Position numbers and translations under genes: made by a program
The notes under the pieces: model-generated
Told to the model about the DNA's origin: nothing
The model's database searches: none
Seen by the model: the letters and a program-made list of their open reading frames with translations, nothing else
Shown here: positions 53,100 through 63,000 of the stretch, piece by piece
Numbering within the stretch: position 1 is the first letter of the stretch
Layout of the letters: every line of letters begins with the position of its first letter
Assembly: GCA_020073665.1 (NCBI GenBank)
Contig: JAIQEU010000005.1
Location: forward strand, 62,001-126,000
Source of the DNA: Terriglobia bacterium
Lineage (GTDB): Bacteria > Acidobacteriota > Terriglobia > Terriglobales > Acidobacteriaceae
DNA length: 64,000 nucleotides
Direction of reading: 5' to 3'

Positions 53100-53972
53100 T
53101 TAGCGGCGAGACGCCGCGATTGCCTCAATCAGGCCTGGGATGGTGTATTCACGGGCCTCAATGTCGACGGGCAGCCCGAGTTCACGCAGAGTCGAAGAAG
53201 TCACCGGGCCAATCGAGGCGAAACGAATACCATTCAGACTTGTGTGGCGCGAGCGCGCTCGCCCGCGGGGAGTGCCGATCAAGCCAACGAAGTTCCGCAC
53301 GGTGGATGAGCTGGTGAAGGTCACAACATCGGGACGGCGTTTCGGATTTTTCAACGCGGCTCGCAACCGAACACGCGATGTCCTGGGCACGACAGTCTCG
53401 TATGCCTCCACCACGTCCACCTGCGCGCCCAGTTTTCGCAATTCGCGCGGGATCACGTCTCGGGCAACCTTGGCCCGGGCCAGCAGCACTCGCTTGCCGT
53501 TGACCTGCTCGCGCAGGTTCTTCACAACGGACTCGGCCACGTACTCTTCCGGCACGACGTTCACCTTCAGGCCGCGTTTCTCAATTGCTTTCTTGGTCGC
53601 CGGACCGATCGCGGCAATCCTCAAGTGCTGTAAATGCCTACGGGTGCGCTTGAGCTTCTTGACTCGCCCCCACAGGGCGTCCACTCCATTTACGCTGGTC
53701 AGAATCAACCAGTCGTAACGATCGATCTGCTTCAGCGCGGAGTCCAGAGGCTGGTAAGAGCGAGGCTTGCGGATTTCGATAAAAGGAATCTCGATCACTT
53801 GCGCACCCAAGTCGCGCAAACGAGAGGAAAGCGCGCCAGCCTGATGGCGAGCCCGACCGACGAGCACGCGCAGGCCATGAAGCACGGGCTGGCCGGCTGT
53901 CCGGCGAACTCGCTTCCCGGAGCGCGATGAAGTCGCCTTGACCGTACTCCGTGATTTCTTCCTCAGGTTCAT
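53100..53972 (-). CDS. hemD: Uroporphyrinogen-III synthase
   Basis: 290 aa. Cyclises hydroxymethylbilane with inversion of ring D. Sequence conservation in this family is low, but the two-lobed pattern is clear: LRVLVGRARHQAGALSSRLRDLGAQV..PFIEI, DWLILTSVNGVDAL, VDVVEAYETVVP, VVTFTSSSTVRNF and SIGPVTSSTLRELG. A basic N-terminal extension of about 30 residues is unusual. It lies 49 bp after hemC in the heme operon. Confidence 0.9.
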   Translation of the reverse strand: MNLRKKSRSTVKATSSRSGKRVRRTAGQPVLHGLRVLVGRARHQAGALSSRLRDLGAQVIEIPFIEIRKPRSYQPLDSALKQIDRYDWLILTSVNGVDALWGRVKKLKRTRRHLQHLRIAAIGPATKKAIEKRGLKVNVVPEEYVAESVVKNLREQVNGKRVLLARAKVARDVIPRELRKLGAQVDVVEAYETVVPRTSRVRLRAALKNPKRRPDVVTFTSSSTVRNFVGLIGTPRGRARSRHTSLNGIRFASIGPVTSSTLRELGLPVDIEAREYTIPGLIEAIAASRR

Positions 53973-54021
53973 TTCGGTGGAGAAAAAAGCGCGGGCGAGG
54001 GCGCCCGCGCCACACGATCTA

Positions 54022-54957
54022 TTACGGTTGCTGGGGTGCGGCTACGCCCTGCCCGTAGACTGCTTCGAGAATGGCCTCGCCGCCGCGCTGCAGCAGACTG
54101 TCGCCGACCGCTTCGCCCAGCGCCACGGGATTATCGCCGTCGCGGGCTTCCCGCAACACTTTCGTTCCGTCCGGATGCGCCACAATCGCCTCCAGGTGCA
54201 GTCGTCCATTGCGCATTTCCGCCGAGGCGCCGATGGGTACCTGGCAACCTCCGCCCAGCTTGTTCAGCAGCGCCCGTTCGCAGGTGGTGGTGGCGCGCGC
54301 GGCGGCATCGTCGAGAAAAACCAGGTGCTGCCGGGTCCCTGCATCTCCCGCGCGGATTTCAATTCCTAAAGCTCCCTGCCCCGCGGCCGGACACATGATC
54401 TCTGACGGGATCACCTGCTTCACCAGTTCCGTTTTCCCCAGCCGGTTCAGCCCCGCAGCTGCCAGAATAATGGCGTCGTACTCGCCAGCCTCCAGCTTGC
54501 GCAGGCGCGTATCCACATTTCCGCGCAGTGGATGAATCTCCAGGTCGGGCCGCATTGCCATGAGTTGGGCCTGACGGCGCAGGCTACTGGTGCCCACACG
54601 CGCTCCCTGCGGCAAGTTGGCAATGGCGCTGTATTTCTTCGAACAAAATACGTCGCGCGGATTTTCCCGCTTGGTGATGGCGGCGATTTCAAATCCCGGG
54701 GAAAGCTCGGTCGGCAGGTCTTTCAAGCTATGCACCGCCAGGTCCACGCGGCCTTCGGCCAGCGCCTCTTCAATCTCCTTGGTGAACATCCCCTTGGTGC
54801 CCACCTTGGCCAGCGCCACGTCGGTAATCTTGTCGCCAGTGGTCTTGATGATTTCGAGTTCAACTTCATGCCCACGTTCTTGGAGCAGCGCGCGGATGTG
54901 GTGGGCTTGCCAGAGGGCGAGTTGCGATCCGCGGGAACCGATGCGCAGGCGGGCCAC
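54022..54957 (-). CDS. hemC: Porphobilinogen deaminase (hydroxymethylbilane synthase)
   Basis: 311 aa. Polymerises four porphobilinogens on a dipyrromethane cofactor attached to the Cys in [11 protein letters not shown]. Other motifs: [39 protein letters not shown] and [26 protein letters not shown]. The start codon shares one base with the hemA stop, showing coupled translation. Confidence 0.97.
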   Translation of the reverse strand: MARLRIGSRGSQLALWQAHHIRALLQERGHEVELEIIKTTGDKITDVALAKVGTKGMFTKEIEEALAEGRVDLAVHSLKDLPTELSPGFEIAAITKRENPRDVFCSKKYSAIANLPQGARVGTSSLRRQAQLMAMRPDLEIHPLRGNVDTRLRKLEAGEYDAIILAAAGLNRLGKTELVKQVIPSEIMCPAAGQGALGIEIRAGDAGTRQHLVFLDDAAARATTTCERALLNKLGGGCQVPIGASAEMRNGRLHLEAIVAHPDGTKVLREARDGDNPVALGEAVGDSLLQRGGEAILEAVYGQGVAAPQQP

Positions 54958-56258
54958 TAGTTCTTCGCTCCCGAATCGCCGCCCGACGCCGCCTTTTTCT
55001 CTTTCTCTTGCAGGTTGAACAAGCGGCGAACCAGGTCTACCACCGTGGTGGCTTCGGACTCGCGGGCCGCAGTCTTCAAAGTACTGATGGGAGTGTGCAT
55101 GATCTTGTTCACGATGCCGCGGGTGAGCGCTTCGATGGCGATCTCCTGCTCGGGCGAGAGTGGACCGAGGCGCCCGCGCACCCGGTCAATCTCTGCTTGC
55201 CGGATGGTCTCAAGGTGGTCCTGCAGCGACACGATCGTCGGGACCACGTCGAGCGTCTGCAGCCGAGCATGGAAACGCTCCACTTCGAGATTGATGATGT
55301 CCTCGGCGCGCTCCGCTTCTTTCTTCCGGTCGGCCACATGCGAGGCCACTGCCTGCTGCAGGTCATCAATGTCGTAGACGAAGAGGCCGTCCACCTTGTT
55401 CATCGCCGGATCGACGTCGCGCGGCACGGCGATATCGATAAAGAACATAGGACGGTTCTTCCGCCGGCTCATGAACATCTCCCCGTGTTCGCGGCGGAAA
55501 ATGGCGTGCGGCGAACCAGTGGAGGTGATCACAATGTCGCCCCGGTCGCAGGTCTCGTACAGGCGGCTGAACTCGATTGCCTGTCCGTCGAACTTCTGCG
55601 CCAGGCGGATAGCGCGGTCGTAGGTGCGATTGGCGACGAAGATGGAAGCGGCGCCATGCGCCAGCAGGTGGCGGGCGGCCAACTCGCTCATCTTTCCCGC
55701 CCCCACCAGGTAGACATTCTTCCCTTGCAGCGACCCGAAAATCTTCTTCGCCAGTTCCACCGCGACGGAGGCCACGGACACCGCCGAGGAACCAACCGCG
55801 GTCTCGGTGCGGACCCGCTTGGCCACCGCAAAGGCGCGGGTCAGCAGCAAGTCGAGTTGCGAGTGAATGGCGCCCACGGCCCGGGCGGTCGCGTAGGCTT
55901 CCTTCACCTGGCCCAGGATCTGCGGTTCACCCACCACCATCGAATCCAGGCTCGCGGTCACCCGGAACAGGTGCCGAATGGCCTCGCGCTCACGGTATTC
56001 ATAAAGATGGGGATCAAGTTCCGTCGGATCCAAGTGGAAATACTCCCGTACAAAGCCGCGCAGGTCGGCGCTGCCATTCCTGGTCTGGGCCAGCAGTTCC
56101 ACGCGATTGCAGGTCGAAAGAATCAGCGCTTCGTCTACACCCGGGTGTTCCGCCAGGCGCTTCAGGGCCTCGGCGAGACGAGATTCGGGAATGGCGAGGC
56201 GCTCACGCACCTCTACCGGCGCCGTGTTGTGGTTCACGCCGATGAGCTGAAAGTTCAT
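54957..56258 (-). CDS. hemA: Glutamyl-tRNA reductase
   Basis: 433 aa. First enzyme of the C5 heme pathway, reducing glutamyl-tRNA to glutamate-1-semialdehyde. Catalytic Cys in [27 protein letters not shown], the NADPH-binding [17 protein letters not shown] and the C-terminal dimerisation helices. The ATG at 56258 overlaps the hemX stop (ATGA); the longer open frame upstream lies within hemX and is spurious. Regulation by heme at the protein level is common in the family. Confidence 0.97.
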   Translation of the reverse strand: MNFQLIGVNHNTAPVEVRERLAIPESRLAEALKRLAEHPGVDEALILSTCNRVELLAQTRNGSADLRGFVREYFHLDPTELDPHLYEYREREAIRHLFRVTASLDSMVVGEPQILGQVKEAYATARAVGAIHSQLDLLLTRAFAVAKRVRTETAVGSSAVSVASVAVELAKKIFGSLQGKNVYLVGAGKMSELAARHLLAHGAASIFVANRTYDRAIRLAQKFDGQAIEFSRLYETCDRGDIVITSTGSPHAIFRREHGEMFMSRRKNRPMFFIDIAVPRDVDPAMNKVDGLFVYDIDDLQQAVASHVADRKKEAERAEDIINLEVERFHARLQTLDVVPTIVSLQDHLETIRQAEIDRVRGRLGPLSPEQEIAIEALTRGIVNKIMHTPISTLKTAARESEATTVVDLVRRLFNLQEKEKKAASGGDSGAKN

Positions 56259-57070
56259 GACTGAACAAACCTGTGAATGGTGCTGAAATAATTGGCGGCC
56301 CAGGCCACCACCGCCGCCACAAACACTCCGGCTGAAAGATACGCCGCGCGGCGGCCGCGCCATCCCGCATTCCAGCGCGTGTACAGCATGACCATGTATA
56401 CCGCCCACATCAGAAGGGAGAGCAAAATCTTGGGATCGAAAATGTCCAGCCGTCCGTAAGCCGACTCGGCCACCACCACTCCCGCGATCAACCCCAGAGT
56501 CATGAAGGGGAATCCCAGCAGCAGCGAGCGGTAGCCGATCTCGTCAATCACTTCCAGCGCCGGCAGCCGGGACAGGAGGCTGCTCGACCGTTTGGACTTC
56601 AGACCGCGCTCCTGGATGAGATAAAGCAGGCTGGCCCCGAAGCTCAGAATCAGGGCGGCGTATCCGGTAAAAATCAGGGCGATGTGGGCAAACAGCCAGC
56701 CTTTTCGGATTCCTTCGGTCATGAACAGGAAAGGCTGCTGTCCCGTGGCCGCCACAAAGACCAGCAGGAACACCACGGGAAAAACGATGATGCCGGGCGA
56801 GGTCGTCTTGTAAATCAGGTACGCCAGCATGAACACCATCATGATCAGGAAGCCGAGCAACGATTCCGAATTGTGCACCGAGGCCAGGGTGAGCTGACCG
56901 GTCAGACGGACCGCTTCCACCAGAGAAACCAGGTGGAAGACCATGCCCAGATAGGCGGCATGCAGCGCGATTTTGGTCAGCAGGTCGCTGGTGCGGCTGA
57001 GCGCCACCAGGGCATACAGCAATCCCACCCCATAAAATGCAAGCGCTACCCGTAACCAAAGTATGGACAT
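56255..57070 (-). CDS. hemX: HemX/YpjD-like cytochrome c assembly membrane protein
   Basis: 271 aa with eight predicted helices of the CcsA/CcmC superfamily. Conserved histidines lie in AAYLGMVFHLVSL and LFAHIALIFTGYAA, while the WWD heme-handling motif of true CcsA is not seen. That makes it HemX/YpjD-like, a family encoded beside hemA that lowers HemA levels in Bacillus. The ATG at 57070 was chosen because the frame upstream runs into the promoter. First gene of the hemX-A-C-D operon. Confidence 0.85.
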   Translation of the reverse strand: MSILWLRVALAFYGVGLLYALVALSRTSDLLTKIALHAAYLGMVFHLVSLVEAVRLTGQLTLASVHNSESLLGFLIMMVFMLAYLIYKTTSPGIIVFPVVFLLVFVAATGQQPFLFMTEGIRKGWLFAHIALIFTGYAALILSFGASLLYLIQERGLKSKRSSSLLSRLPALEVIDEIGYRSLLLGFPFMTLGLIAGVVVAESAYGRLDIFDPKILLSLLMWAVYMVMLYTRWNAGWRGRRAAYLSAGVFVAAVVAWAANYFSTIHRFVQS

Positions 57071-57123
57071 ATATGATTTGTGTTGCCGCGGGAGCCGGGC
57101 ATCCTCTACCCGTCCGCCACGGT

Positions 57124-57153
57124 GATTATAGTCTGCCCCGAGGGTGGGGCAGA
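57124..57153 (-). promoter_or_regulatory. Candidate promoter of the heme operon with internal inverted repeat
   Basis: On the minus strand a TATAAT (57129-57124) lies 54 bp before the hemX start. Immediately upstream, where the spacer and -35 should lie, is an 8-bp inverted repeat TCTGCCCC / GGGGCAGA (57132-57139 and 57146-57153). No good -35 hexamer is visible, suggesting an activator-dependent promoter. Confidence 0.5.
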
Positions 57154-57179
57154 AGGCAGCGGGCCTGGTCACAAGTACA

Positions 57180-57195
57180 TGTGACCCGGGTCACA
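57180..57195 (-). promoter_or_regulatory. CRP/FNR- or Rex-like palindrome upstream of the heme operon
   Basis: The perfect 16-bp palindrome TGTGACCCGGGTCACA has the TGTGA-N6-TCACA core of CRP-family sites and also resembles Rex sites. Its centre lies about 70 bp upstream of the predicted hemX transcription start, a class I activator distance. Confidence 0.6.
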
Positions 57196-57250
57196 AAACA
57201 ATGTCCGGCAGCAAAGCTCGGAGCGGTTTCCCGGCCGAGGCGAGCTTCGG

Positions 57251-57613
57251 CTATTCCACCCCCAGGGTCGCGAGGACTTTTTGCAGGTCGCCGGCACTCA
57301 CCTCCAGGCGCCGGCCGTGGGTCATCATGTCTTCAATTTCGTCGAAACCTTGGAATAACCGCATCTTGACCGCGCCATACTGTTCCGCCTCCGTGAGAGC
57401 GCGACCGTGGACGCTCGCCCAGTCGCGTACCGCCTCCTCGGACAAAAAAACGCTGACCGCGAAGGTGGTCTTGCGGTCGGAAGTGACGTCAAAAATGTAC
57501 TCCGTCGACGGACCTTCGCTGCGCACGTGCGGTGCCGGCCGTTTTCCCACAAAGTAGTACTGGTAAACGTAACCTTGGCCCCCGGTGTAGGTCTTCATGC
57601 GACGAATAGTCAT
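57251..57613 (-). CDS. 120-aa hypothetical protein
   Basis: Soluble alpha/beta protein (MKTYTGGQGYVYQYYFVGKR, STEYIFDVTSDRKTTFAVSVFLSEEAVRDW) with a C-terminal helix. Unrecognised; it resembles small uncharacterised acidobacterial proteins. The ATG at 57613 overlaps the stop of the upstream membrane-protein gene by 4 bp (ATGA), so the two are translated together. Confidence 0.75.
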   Translation of the reverse strand: MTIRRMKTYTGGQGYVYQYYFVGKRPAPHVRSEGPSTEYIFDVTSDRKTTFAVSVFLSEEAVRDWASVHGRALTEAEQYGAVKMRLFQGFDEIEDMMTHGRRLEVSAGDLQKVLATLGVE

Positions 57614-58257
57614 CGCAACACCATCTTTCCGGTTCGTCGCTCCAGCTCTTCTTGGAACAGATTGGCATTTCGATGAACACAATGGGCGATCTTCGTCCCG
57701 TCCACACTGCACACAACCGTCGCAGCCTGGCTCGGGTCAAACGTAATGCTGGCTATGTCAGCGTAGCGGATCACAGACTTCCCACCAGAAAGCTTGCGTT
57801 GCCATACTGAATCACTTGTCAAGTGGATGGTTCGTGGCCACAAGAAGACGGCCAGCGCGATGAATAGGGCGGGGACAGTCAACTGCCCGGGCGAGTCCTT
57901 CTCGTGAATCAAGCCCCAGGCCAGCGCACACATGGAAACGCTCATGGCAATGCAAAGCATCTTTATAAACATCGTGCCCGGGAACAACTGGGGGGCTTTT
58001 TCCCCCAGCCTTTCGTCGGCGACGAACTCCGCGACCGACGTTGAGAAAAGGAAAATGAACCAACACGCTGATAACGTTCCCATCACCAGGAAGGGTATCC
58101 GGTAACTCTGCCACCACGCGCCATCGAGGAGCCGGTCTACCAAGATTAGAAGCGCAGTTGCCAAAGCTACCGCTATAAAGAACCTCGCGCTCGAACCTGC
58201 CGCTTTCCGCGCAGATAGCCGTAAAGCGGCTGACCAATCGTGGTTGCGGGAGGTCAT
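57610..58257 (-). CDS. Membrane protein with C-terminal PH-like domain
   Basis: 215 aa. Four helices (FFIAVALATALLILVDRLL, FLVMGTLSACWFIFLF, FIKMLCIAMSVSMCALAWGL, LTVPALFIALAVFLWP) are followed by a cytoplasmic domain of about 70 residues. That domain has the strand pattern of bacterial PH domains (IHLTSDSVWQRKLSGGKSVIRYADIASITFD). Function unknown. Four bases separate it from the beta-lactamase-like gene upstream, and its stop overlaps the following 120-aa gene. Confidence 0.75.
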   Translation of the reverse strand: MTSRNHDWSAALRLSARKAAGSSARFFIAVALATALLILVDRLLDGAWWQSYRIPFLVMGTLSACWFIFLFSTSVAEFVADERLGEKAPQLFPGTMFIKMLCIAMSVSMCALAWGLIHEKDSPGQLTVPALFIALAVFLWPRTIHLTSDSVWQRKLSGGKSVIRYADIASITFDPSQAATVVCSVDGTKIAHCVHRNANLFQEELERRTGKMVLR

Positions 58258-58261
58258 GGTC

Positions 58262-59179
58262 TCACCGATTGCTGTTACCGGGCGAGACTACGCGCCCGTA
58301 CTCTGATGCTCTCGCCAGGCGGTCGAACATGCGGTAGGCGGCCAGCGAAATCTTACTGATGGCCTCTTCCCCATCGCGTTCCCGCCGCAGGTACGTAGTC
58401 ATCACGCACAGCACGTAAGGGCAATTCCGCACGAACACCACTCCCGAGTCATTGCGCACGCCCTCCAGTTCGCCGGGCTTGTTAGCGACCATCAGATCGT
58501 CAGGCAGGTCCCGTGGAATCCAACTGTCCTTGTGGGTGCTGAGGACCTTGAAGAAATCCGCAGTCATTTCTTTGTTCAGCACCTTGCCCGCATACAGATC
58601 TTCGAGCAGCGTCATCATCCCGCGCGGGGTCGAGATATTTTCCCTGCCCTCGGCGGCGGCTTTCACGTCCATCATCTTGCGGCGGAGGCGGGTGTGCGTA
58701 AGTCCCAGCGAGTCCATCCGCGCATTTACATTTTTCAGTCCGACGCGGTCAATCAGTACATTGGTCGCGCTGTTATCGCTGACCGCGACCATCATGGTGG
58801 CCAGGTCCCGCAAGGTGATTTTCGTCACTCCCGGCGTGAGCCCGCCCATGATGTCGCTGTCGGGCACGAGGTCGGAAGCCTGAACCGTGTAGATATCGTT
58901 CAGCTTCAATCTCCCCGCCTGCGCCTGGCAGTAGAGCTCCGCCAGCACCGCGATCTTGATCGAACTGGCCTGGGGAAAGACTTCGTCGCCGTGAAGCAGA
59001 AACTTCTGACCAGTCGTGAGGTCGAGGACGGCGACCCCGAGAACGCCATCCAAGTCGTGGTCCACGGTGGCGATCGAGGACGCCAGCTTCTGCCACAACA
59101 CCTGCTGCTTTTCAGCAGGCAGCGACGTCTGAGCGAATGCGACCGTAACCAGCAGAAGCGCGCCGATGAGCTGCCTCAT
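58262..59179 (-). CDS. Class A beta-lactamase-like serine hydrolase
   Basis: 305 aa, secreted (signal MRQLIGALLLVTVAFAQ). Penicillin-recognising fold: Ser72-x-x-Lys75 in QASSIKIAV, SDN loop Ser134-Asp135-Asn136, an omega-loop candidate glutamate in AEGRENIS (Glu177/Glu180) and, at the KTG position, Lys234-Pro-Gly. The KPG variant departs from classical enzymes, so true beta-lactam hydrolysis is uncertain; a D,D-peptidase-like role is possible. The ATG overlaps the galT stop by 4 bp. Confidence 0.88.
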   Translation of the reverse strand: MRQLIGALLLVTVAFAQTSLPAEKQQVLWQKLASSIATVDHDLDGVLGVAVLDLTTGQKFLLHGDEVFPQASSIKIAVLAELYCQAQAGRLKLNDIYTVQASDLVPDSDIMGGLTPGVTKITLRDLATMMVAVSDNSATNVLIDRVGLKNVNARMDSLGLTHTRLRRKMMDVKAAAEGRENISTPRGMMTLLEDLYAGKVLNKEMTADFFKVLSTHKDSWIPRDLPDDLMVANKPGELEGVRNDSGVVFVRNCPYVLCVMTTYLRRERDGEEAISKISLAAYRMFDRLARASEYGRVVSPGNSNR

Positions 59180-60171
59180 GGCTCGACCCTGACTTGCTTC
59201 AGCCGGGCCACAGCGGTTTCCGAAGCCACCGGCGAGTAGTACACCTCCTTGAAAGTGTACGACCGCGCTTTGTCGGAAATAATGGGCAGGATCTCGATAT
59301 GCCAGTGGTAGTCCTCGTCGATCGTCTTCCAGTAACCCAGACTTTCCGAACGGTGCTGGCTGTTGGGCGAAGTATGCAGCACCAGGTGGAACTCTTCCGC
59401 GATGGTGCGAATGCGCTGCAGCGTCCGCCGCAGCAAGGCACCGAGATCGCGCAGGTTGCTCGGCCGCCCCAGCGCGAACCGTTCGAAAGCCGCCTCGTGC
59501 GTAGTGGACATGATCCAGGTCTCGTAGGGGACCCGCGGCGCATACGGACACAGCGCCAGAAAATCGCCGCGCACCTCAAGCACCCGCAGGTTCTGCCGCA
59601 TCTCCTGTGCAATGATGTCGCAGAACACACAGCGCTCTTTCTGCGCGAAATAGTCGCGACCAGCGCGCAATTCGTAGAGCACGCGGCGGGGCACGAAGGT
59701 GGTCGCAGTCAGCTGCGAGGTGGCGTGCTCGAACTCCTGCCCCGCGCTGATGCCGTGGTTCTTGAAGATGCTGACGTACTTGAAGCGCTGGTCCCGCTTC
59801 AGGTCCTGGATGCGGCGCGCCGCCAGCAGCAGGAACTGCTCAATTTCCGCATCGCTGGCGCTCCACAGGTGGTGGTCATGCCTGGGGCTTTCGATCAGCA
59901 CTTCGTGCGCTCCCACCCGGCTCATGCGATCGTAAAGCCCGTCGGCACGGCGCGACGCCTCCCCTTCGATGTGGTACAGCGGAGTTGGATGGACCACGGC
60001 CCGCGCCGACCAGGCCCCACCATCGATTCCGGGCATGTTGGACACCACCTGCGGCGCCGCCGGCGTTTCCGGACAGAAACGGCAGAAGGCCTCGGCACGC
60101 GGCGTGTTCTCGGCGGCGTCGTCCCCGGTAATGACCCAGGAGCGGGTAATCGGATCCTTGCGCAGCTCCAT
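59176..60171 (-). CDS. galT: Galactose-1-phosphate uridylyltransferase-like protein
   Basis: 331 aa, GalT branch of the HIT superfamily. N-terminal zinc-type cysteines Cys30/Cys33 (CRFCPET), HDHH (98-101), NHGISAGQEFEH, a second CxxC (ERCVFCD) and the C-terminal HWHIEILP motif support the family. The catalytic HPHxQ reads His149-Ala-Thr151-Ser-Gln153, so the residue that normally carries the uridylyl group (second His) is Thr. It may therefore be a divergent nucleotidyltransferase. Upstream end of a three-to-four gene coupled block. Confidence 0.85.
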   Translation of the reverse strand: MELRKDPITRSWVITGDDAAENTPRAEAFCRFCPETPAAPQVVSNMPGIDGGAWSARAVVHPTPLYHIEGEASRRADGLYDRMSRVGAHEVLIESPRHDHHLWSASDAEIEQFLLLAARRIQDLKRDQRFKYVSIFKNHGISAGQEFEHATSQLTATTFVPRRVLYELRAGRDYFAQKERCVFCDIIAQEMRQNLRVLEVRGDFLALCPYAPRVPYETWIMSTTHEAAFERFALGRPSNLRDLGALLRRTLQRIRTIAEEFHLVLHTSPNSQHRSESLGYWKTIDEDYHWHIEILPIISDKARSYTFKEVYYSPVASETAVARLKQVRVEP

Positions 60172-60283
60172 GCCTGTAGGAGACCAAAACCAGCAACAGG
60201 AGTCAATGACAGGATTTTCTATTTATCTGGCTTGGTAATTTTGTATCGAACCAAATCCGGACCGGCTTCGGTGTTTGAATGAC

Positions 60284-60322
60284 CCAATTACAAAATTCCT
60301 CAATTGCCCAATTCAGCTATAA
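60284..60322. repeat. AATT-word spacer sequence before mutS
   Basis: CAATTACAAAATTCC / CAATTGCCCAATTC words directly before mutS. They would encode the first 22 residues if translation began at 60279, which looks non-coding. A TATAAT lies at 60318-60323. Confidence 0.4.
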
Positions 60323-60344
60323 TCCGCCCACGAAGCTGCCCCAA

Positions 60345-62987
60345 ATGACTGAGCCGTCGACGCCGCTGATGCGGCAGTACGCCGCTATCAAGAAAGACCA
60401 CCCCAGCGCCCTGCTGTTTTTTCGCCTGGGCGATTTCTACGAGCTTTTCTTCGACGACGCCATCCTCGCCGCCCGCGAACTCCAGATCACGCTGACCTCG
60501 CGCAACAAGGAGAAAGGCATTGCCGTCCCCATGTGCGGGGTTCCCTATCACGCCGCCGAGGGCTATATCGCCAAGCTCATTCGCAAGGGATTCAAGGTCG
60601 CCATCTGCGAGCAGGTTGAAGACCCGCGCGTGGCCAAGAAACTGGTCCGCCGCGAAGTAGCTCGTGTGGTGACTCCGGGGACGGCCGCCGACTCGTCGCT
60701 CAGTTCCGAAGAGAACAACTTTTTGGCAGCGGTGACGCAGATCGGAGATCGCGTGGGCTTCGCTGCTTTGGATCTCTCCACCGGCGAGTTTCGGGCCACT
60801 GAATTCAGCGGCGAAAACGCCGGCCAGCGCATTCAGGATGAACTGCAACAGTTGCGACCGAAGGAAATTCTGTACGCATCGTCGGCGCCGCTGTTTGAGA
60901 GCGCGGCTCGCACCGGTGGACGGCCGCTGCCAGCCTCACCACGAGACCCGGGTTTGGCAGCGTGTTCTGACACTCCTCTCGACGACTGGGTCTTCGCTCC
61001 CGACCACGCCATTCCCCTGCTGGAGAATCATTTTGGGGTCTTGTCATTAGAAGGCTTCGGCTTGGCTGGCAAGCCTGCTGCGGCTTCGGCGGCGGGCGCC
61101 ATCCTGTACTACGTCCACTCCACCCAGCGCGGCACACTGGATCACGTGGATCGGATCGGCTTCTACGAGCGCCAGGACTGCCTTGTGCTCGACGCGGTGA
61201 CCGTTCGCAACCTGGAGTTGATCGAACCACTGTTTGCAGGAACGGACGCCGGGGTAACTTTGTTTCGCTCCATCGACGCCACCTGCACTCCCATGGGCAA
61301 ACGCCTGCTGCGCTCGTGGATGCTGCGGCCTTCCATCGATCTTGTCGAGATCAACGCCCGCCTGGACGCGGTTGACGCTCAAGTGCGCGAAACCATGGGC
61401 CGGGAGGAGTTGCGCCGGGCACTCGATGGCATCCTGGACCTGGAACGCCTGCTCAGCCGGGTGACCCTTGAAACCGCCAATCCACGGGATGTTCTGGCGC
61501 TGGCGGCGTCGCTGGGGAAAATTCCTGCGGTGCGGACGGCGCTCGATCGGTTCGTCGCCGGCAAGCTGCAAGCGCTGCATTCCCTGGTGGATGAACTCGG
61601 CGACCTGCGCCAGCGCATTGAGCACACGATTGTCTCCGAGCCTCCGATCTCTCTCAGCGACGGCGGCGTAATCCAGGCTGGAATTGAAAAAGAATTGGAC
61701 GAACTGCGCAATCTGAGCCGCAACAGCAAGCAATTCCTGGCGCAGATCGAGCTGCGGGAGCGCCAGCGCACCAGCATCTCGTCGTTGAAAGTAAAATTCA
61801 ATTCCATCTTCGGCTACTACCTGGAGGTTTCCAAGCCCAACCTCCACCTGGTGCCCGCCGATTACGAACGCAAGCAAACCCTGGTCAATGCCGAGCGTTT
61901 CACCACGCCCGAGTTAAAGGAGTATGAGTCCAAAATCCTCGACGCCCAGGAAAAGATCGTGGAGATCGAGCGGCGTTTATTCGCCGAGCTGCGCTCAGTG
62001 ATCGCCGGTGAAGCCAAACGCATCCGCCAGACCGCGCTGGCCCTGGCCGAGGTGGACGTGCTGGCCTCGCTGGCTCACCTCGCTGCTCTGCGCAACTATT
62101 GCCGCCCCCAGTTCGATGAGTCGGCAGACATCGAGATCGTGGAAGGCCGCCATCCGGTCATCGAACAACAGGATTTCGCCGGCACCGCCGAACGCTTCGT
62201 GCCCAACGACCTGTTTCTGAATTCCACCACTCACACCGTGCTGGTATTGACCGGGCCCAACATGGGCGGCAAATCGACCTACCTGCGGCAGGCGGCCCTG
62301 ATCGTGATCCTGGCGCAGATGGGATCATTCGTCCCCGCGCGCTCCACACGACTTGGCATTGTGGACCGCGTGTTCACCCGCATCGGCGCCAGCGACAATC
62401 TGGCTCGCGGACGCTCCACCTTCATGGTGGAGATGACCGAGACCGCGGCTATCCTGCACACGGCGACGCCGAAGTCGCTCATCCTGCTCGACGAAGTGGG
62501 CCGTGGCACTTCGACCTACGACGGCCTGGCGATCGCGTGGGCGGCGATCGAGCACATCCACGCCCGCACCCGCGCGAAAGCCTTGTTCGCCACCCACTAC
62601 TTCGAGCTGACGGAGTTGGCCGACCGGCTGTCTGGGGTGAAGAACTATCATGTTTCGGTAAAAGAAACCGGCGGGGGCATCGTCTTTCTGCGCCGGGTCG
62701 AGCCGGGCGCTGCCGACCGCAGCTACGGAATCGAAGTCGCCAAACTGGCGGGTCTGCCGCACGAAGTCATCGAACGCGCGCGCGAAGTGCTGGCCGAGCA
62801 CGAAAACGCCGAGCATCAAGTGACGGGACATCTATCGCCGGGCGCTGACCCTCCGCCCGCGCAATTGACGATATTCACCCCGCTGTCGCAGCCGGTGCTG
62901 GAGAAGCTGCGTGAAGTGGACTTGAATCGCTTGACGCCTTTGGAGGCATTGAACCTGCTGGCCGAGTTGAAGAGGCAGATCGATTAG
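60345..62987 (+). CDS. mutS: DNA mismatch repair protein MutS
   Basis: 880 aa from the ATG at 60345. N-terminal mismatch-binding motif [11 protein letters not shown] (Phe-x-Glu wedge), connector and lever domains, then the ABC-type ATPase: Walker [15 protein letters not shown], Walker B/signature [20 protein letters not shown] and [11 protein letters not shown]. An upstream in-frame ATG at 60279 would add 22 residues made from an AATT-word repeat and would place a TATAAT inside the coding region, so the shorter form is preferred. mutL is not adjacent. Confidence 0.96.
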   Translation: MTEPSTPLMRQYAAIKKDHPSALLFFRLGDFYELFFDDAILAARELQITLTSRNKEKGIAVPMCGVPYHAAEGYIAKLIRKGFKVAICEQVEDPRVAKKLVRREVARVVTPGTAADSSLSSEENNFLAAVTQIGDRVGFAALDLSTGEFRATEFSGENAGQRIQDELQQLRPKEILYASSAPLFESAARTGGRPLPASPRDPGLAACSDTPLDDWVFAPDHAIPLLENHFGVLSLEGFGLAGKPAAASAAGAILYYVHSTQRGTLDHVDRIGFYERQDCLVLDAVTVRNLELIEPLFAGTDAGVTLFRSIDATCTPMGKRLLRSWMLRPSIDLVEINARLDAVDAQVRETMGREELRRALDGILDLERLLSRVTLETANPRDVLALAASLGKIPAVRTALDRFVAGKLQALHSLVDELGDLRQRIEHTIVSEPPISLSDGGVIQAGIEKELDELRNLSRNSKQFLAQIELRERQRTSISSLKVKFNSIFGYYLEVSKPNLHLVPADYERKQTLVNAERFTTPELKEYESKILDAQEKIVEIERRLFAELRSVIAGEAKRIRQTALALAEVDVLASLAHLAALRNYCRPQFDESADIEIVEGRHPVIEQQDFAGTAERFVPNDLFLNSTTHTVLVLTGPNMGGKSTYLRQAALIVILAQMGSFVPARSTRLGIVDRVFTRIGASDNLARGRSTFMVEMTETAAILHTATPKSLILLDEVGRGTSTYDGLAIAWAAIEHIHARTRAKALFATHYFELTELADRLSGVKNYHVSVKETGGGIVFLRRVEPGAADRSYGIEVAKLAGLPHEVIERAREVLAEHENAEHQVTGHLSPGADPPPAQLTIFTPLSQPVLEKLREVDLNRLTPLEALNLLAELKRQID

Positions 62988-63000
62988 ACAGATCAACGTG

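Noticed and set aside
56259-56408. Longer hemA start
   Set aside because: The extra 50 codons lie inside hemX and are Gly/Arg-rich without similarity to HemA; the ATGA overlap fits the shorter form.
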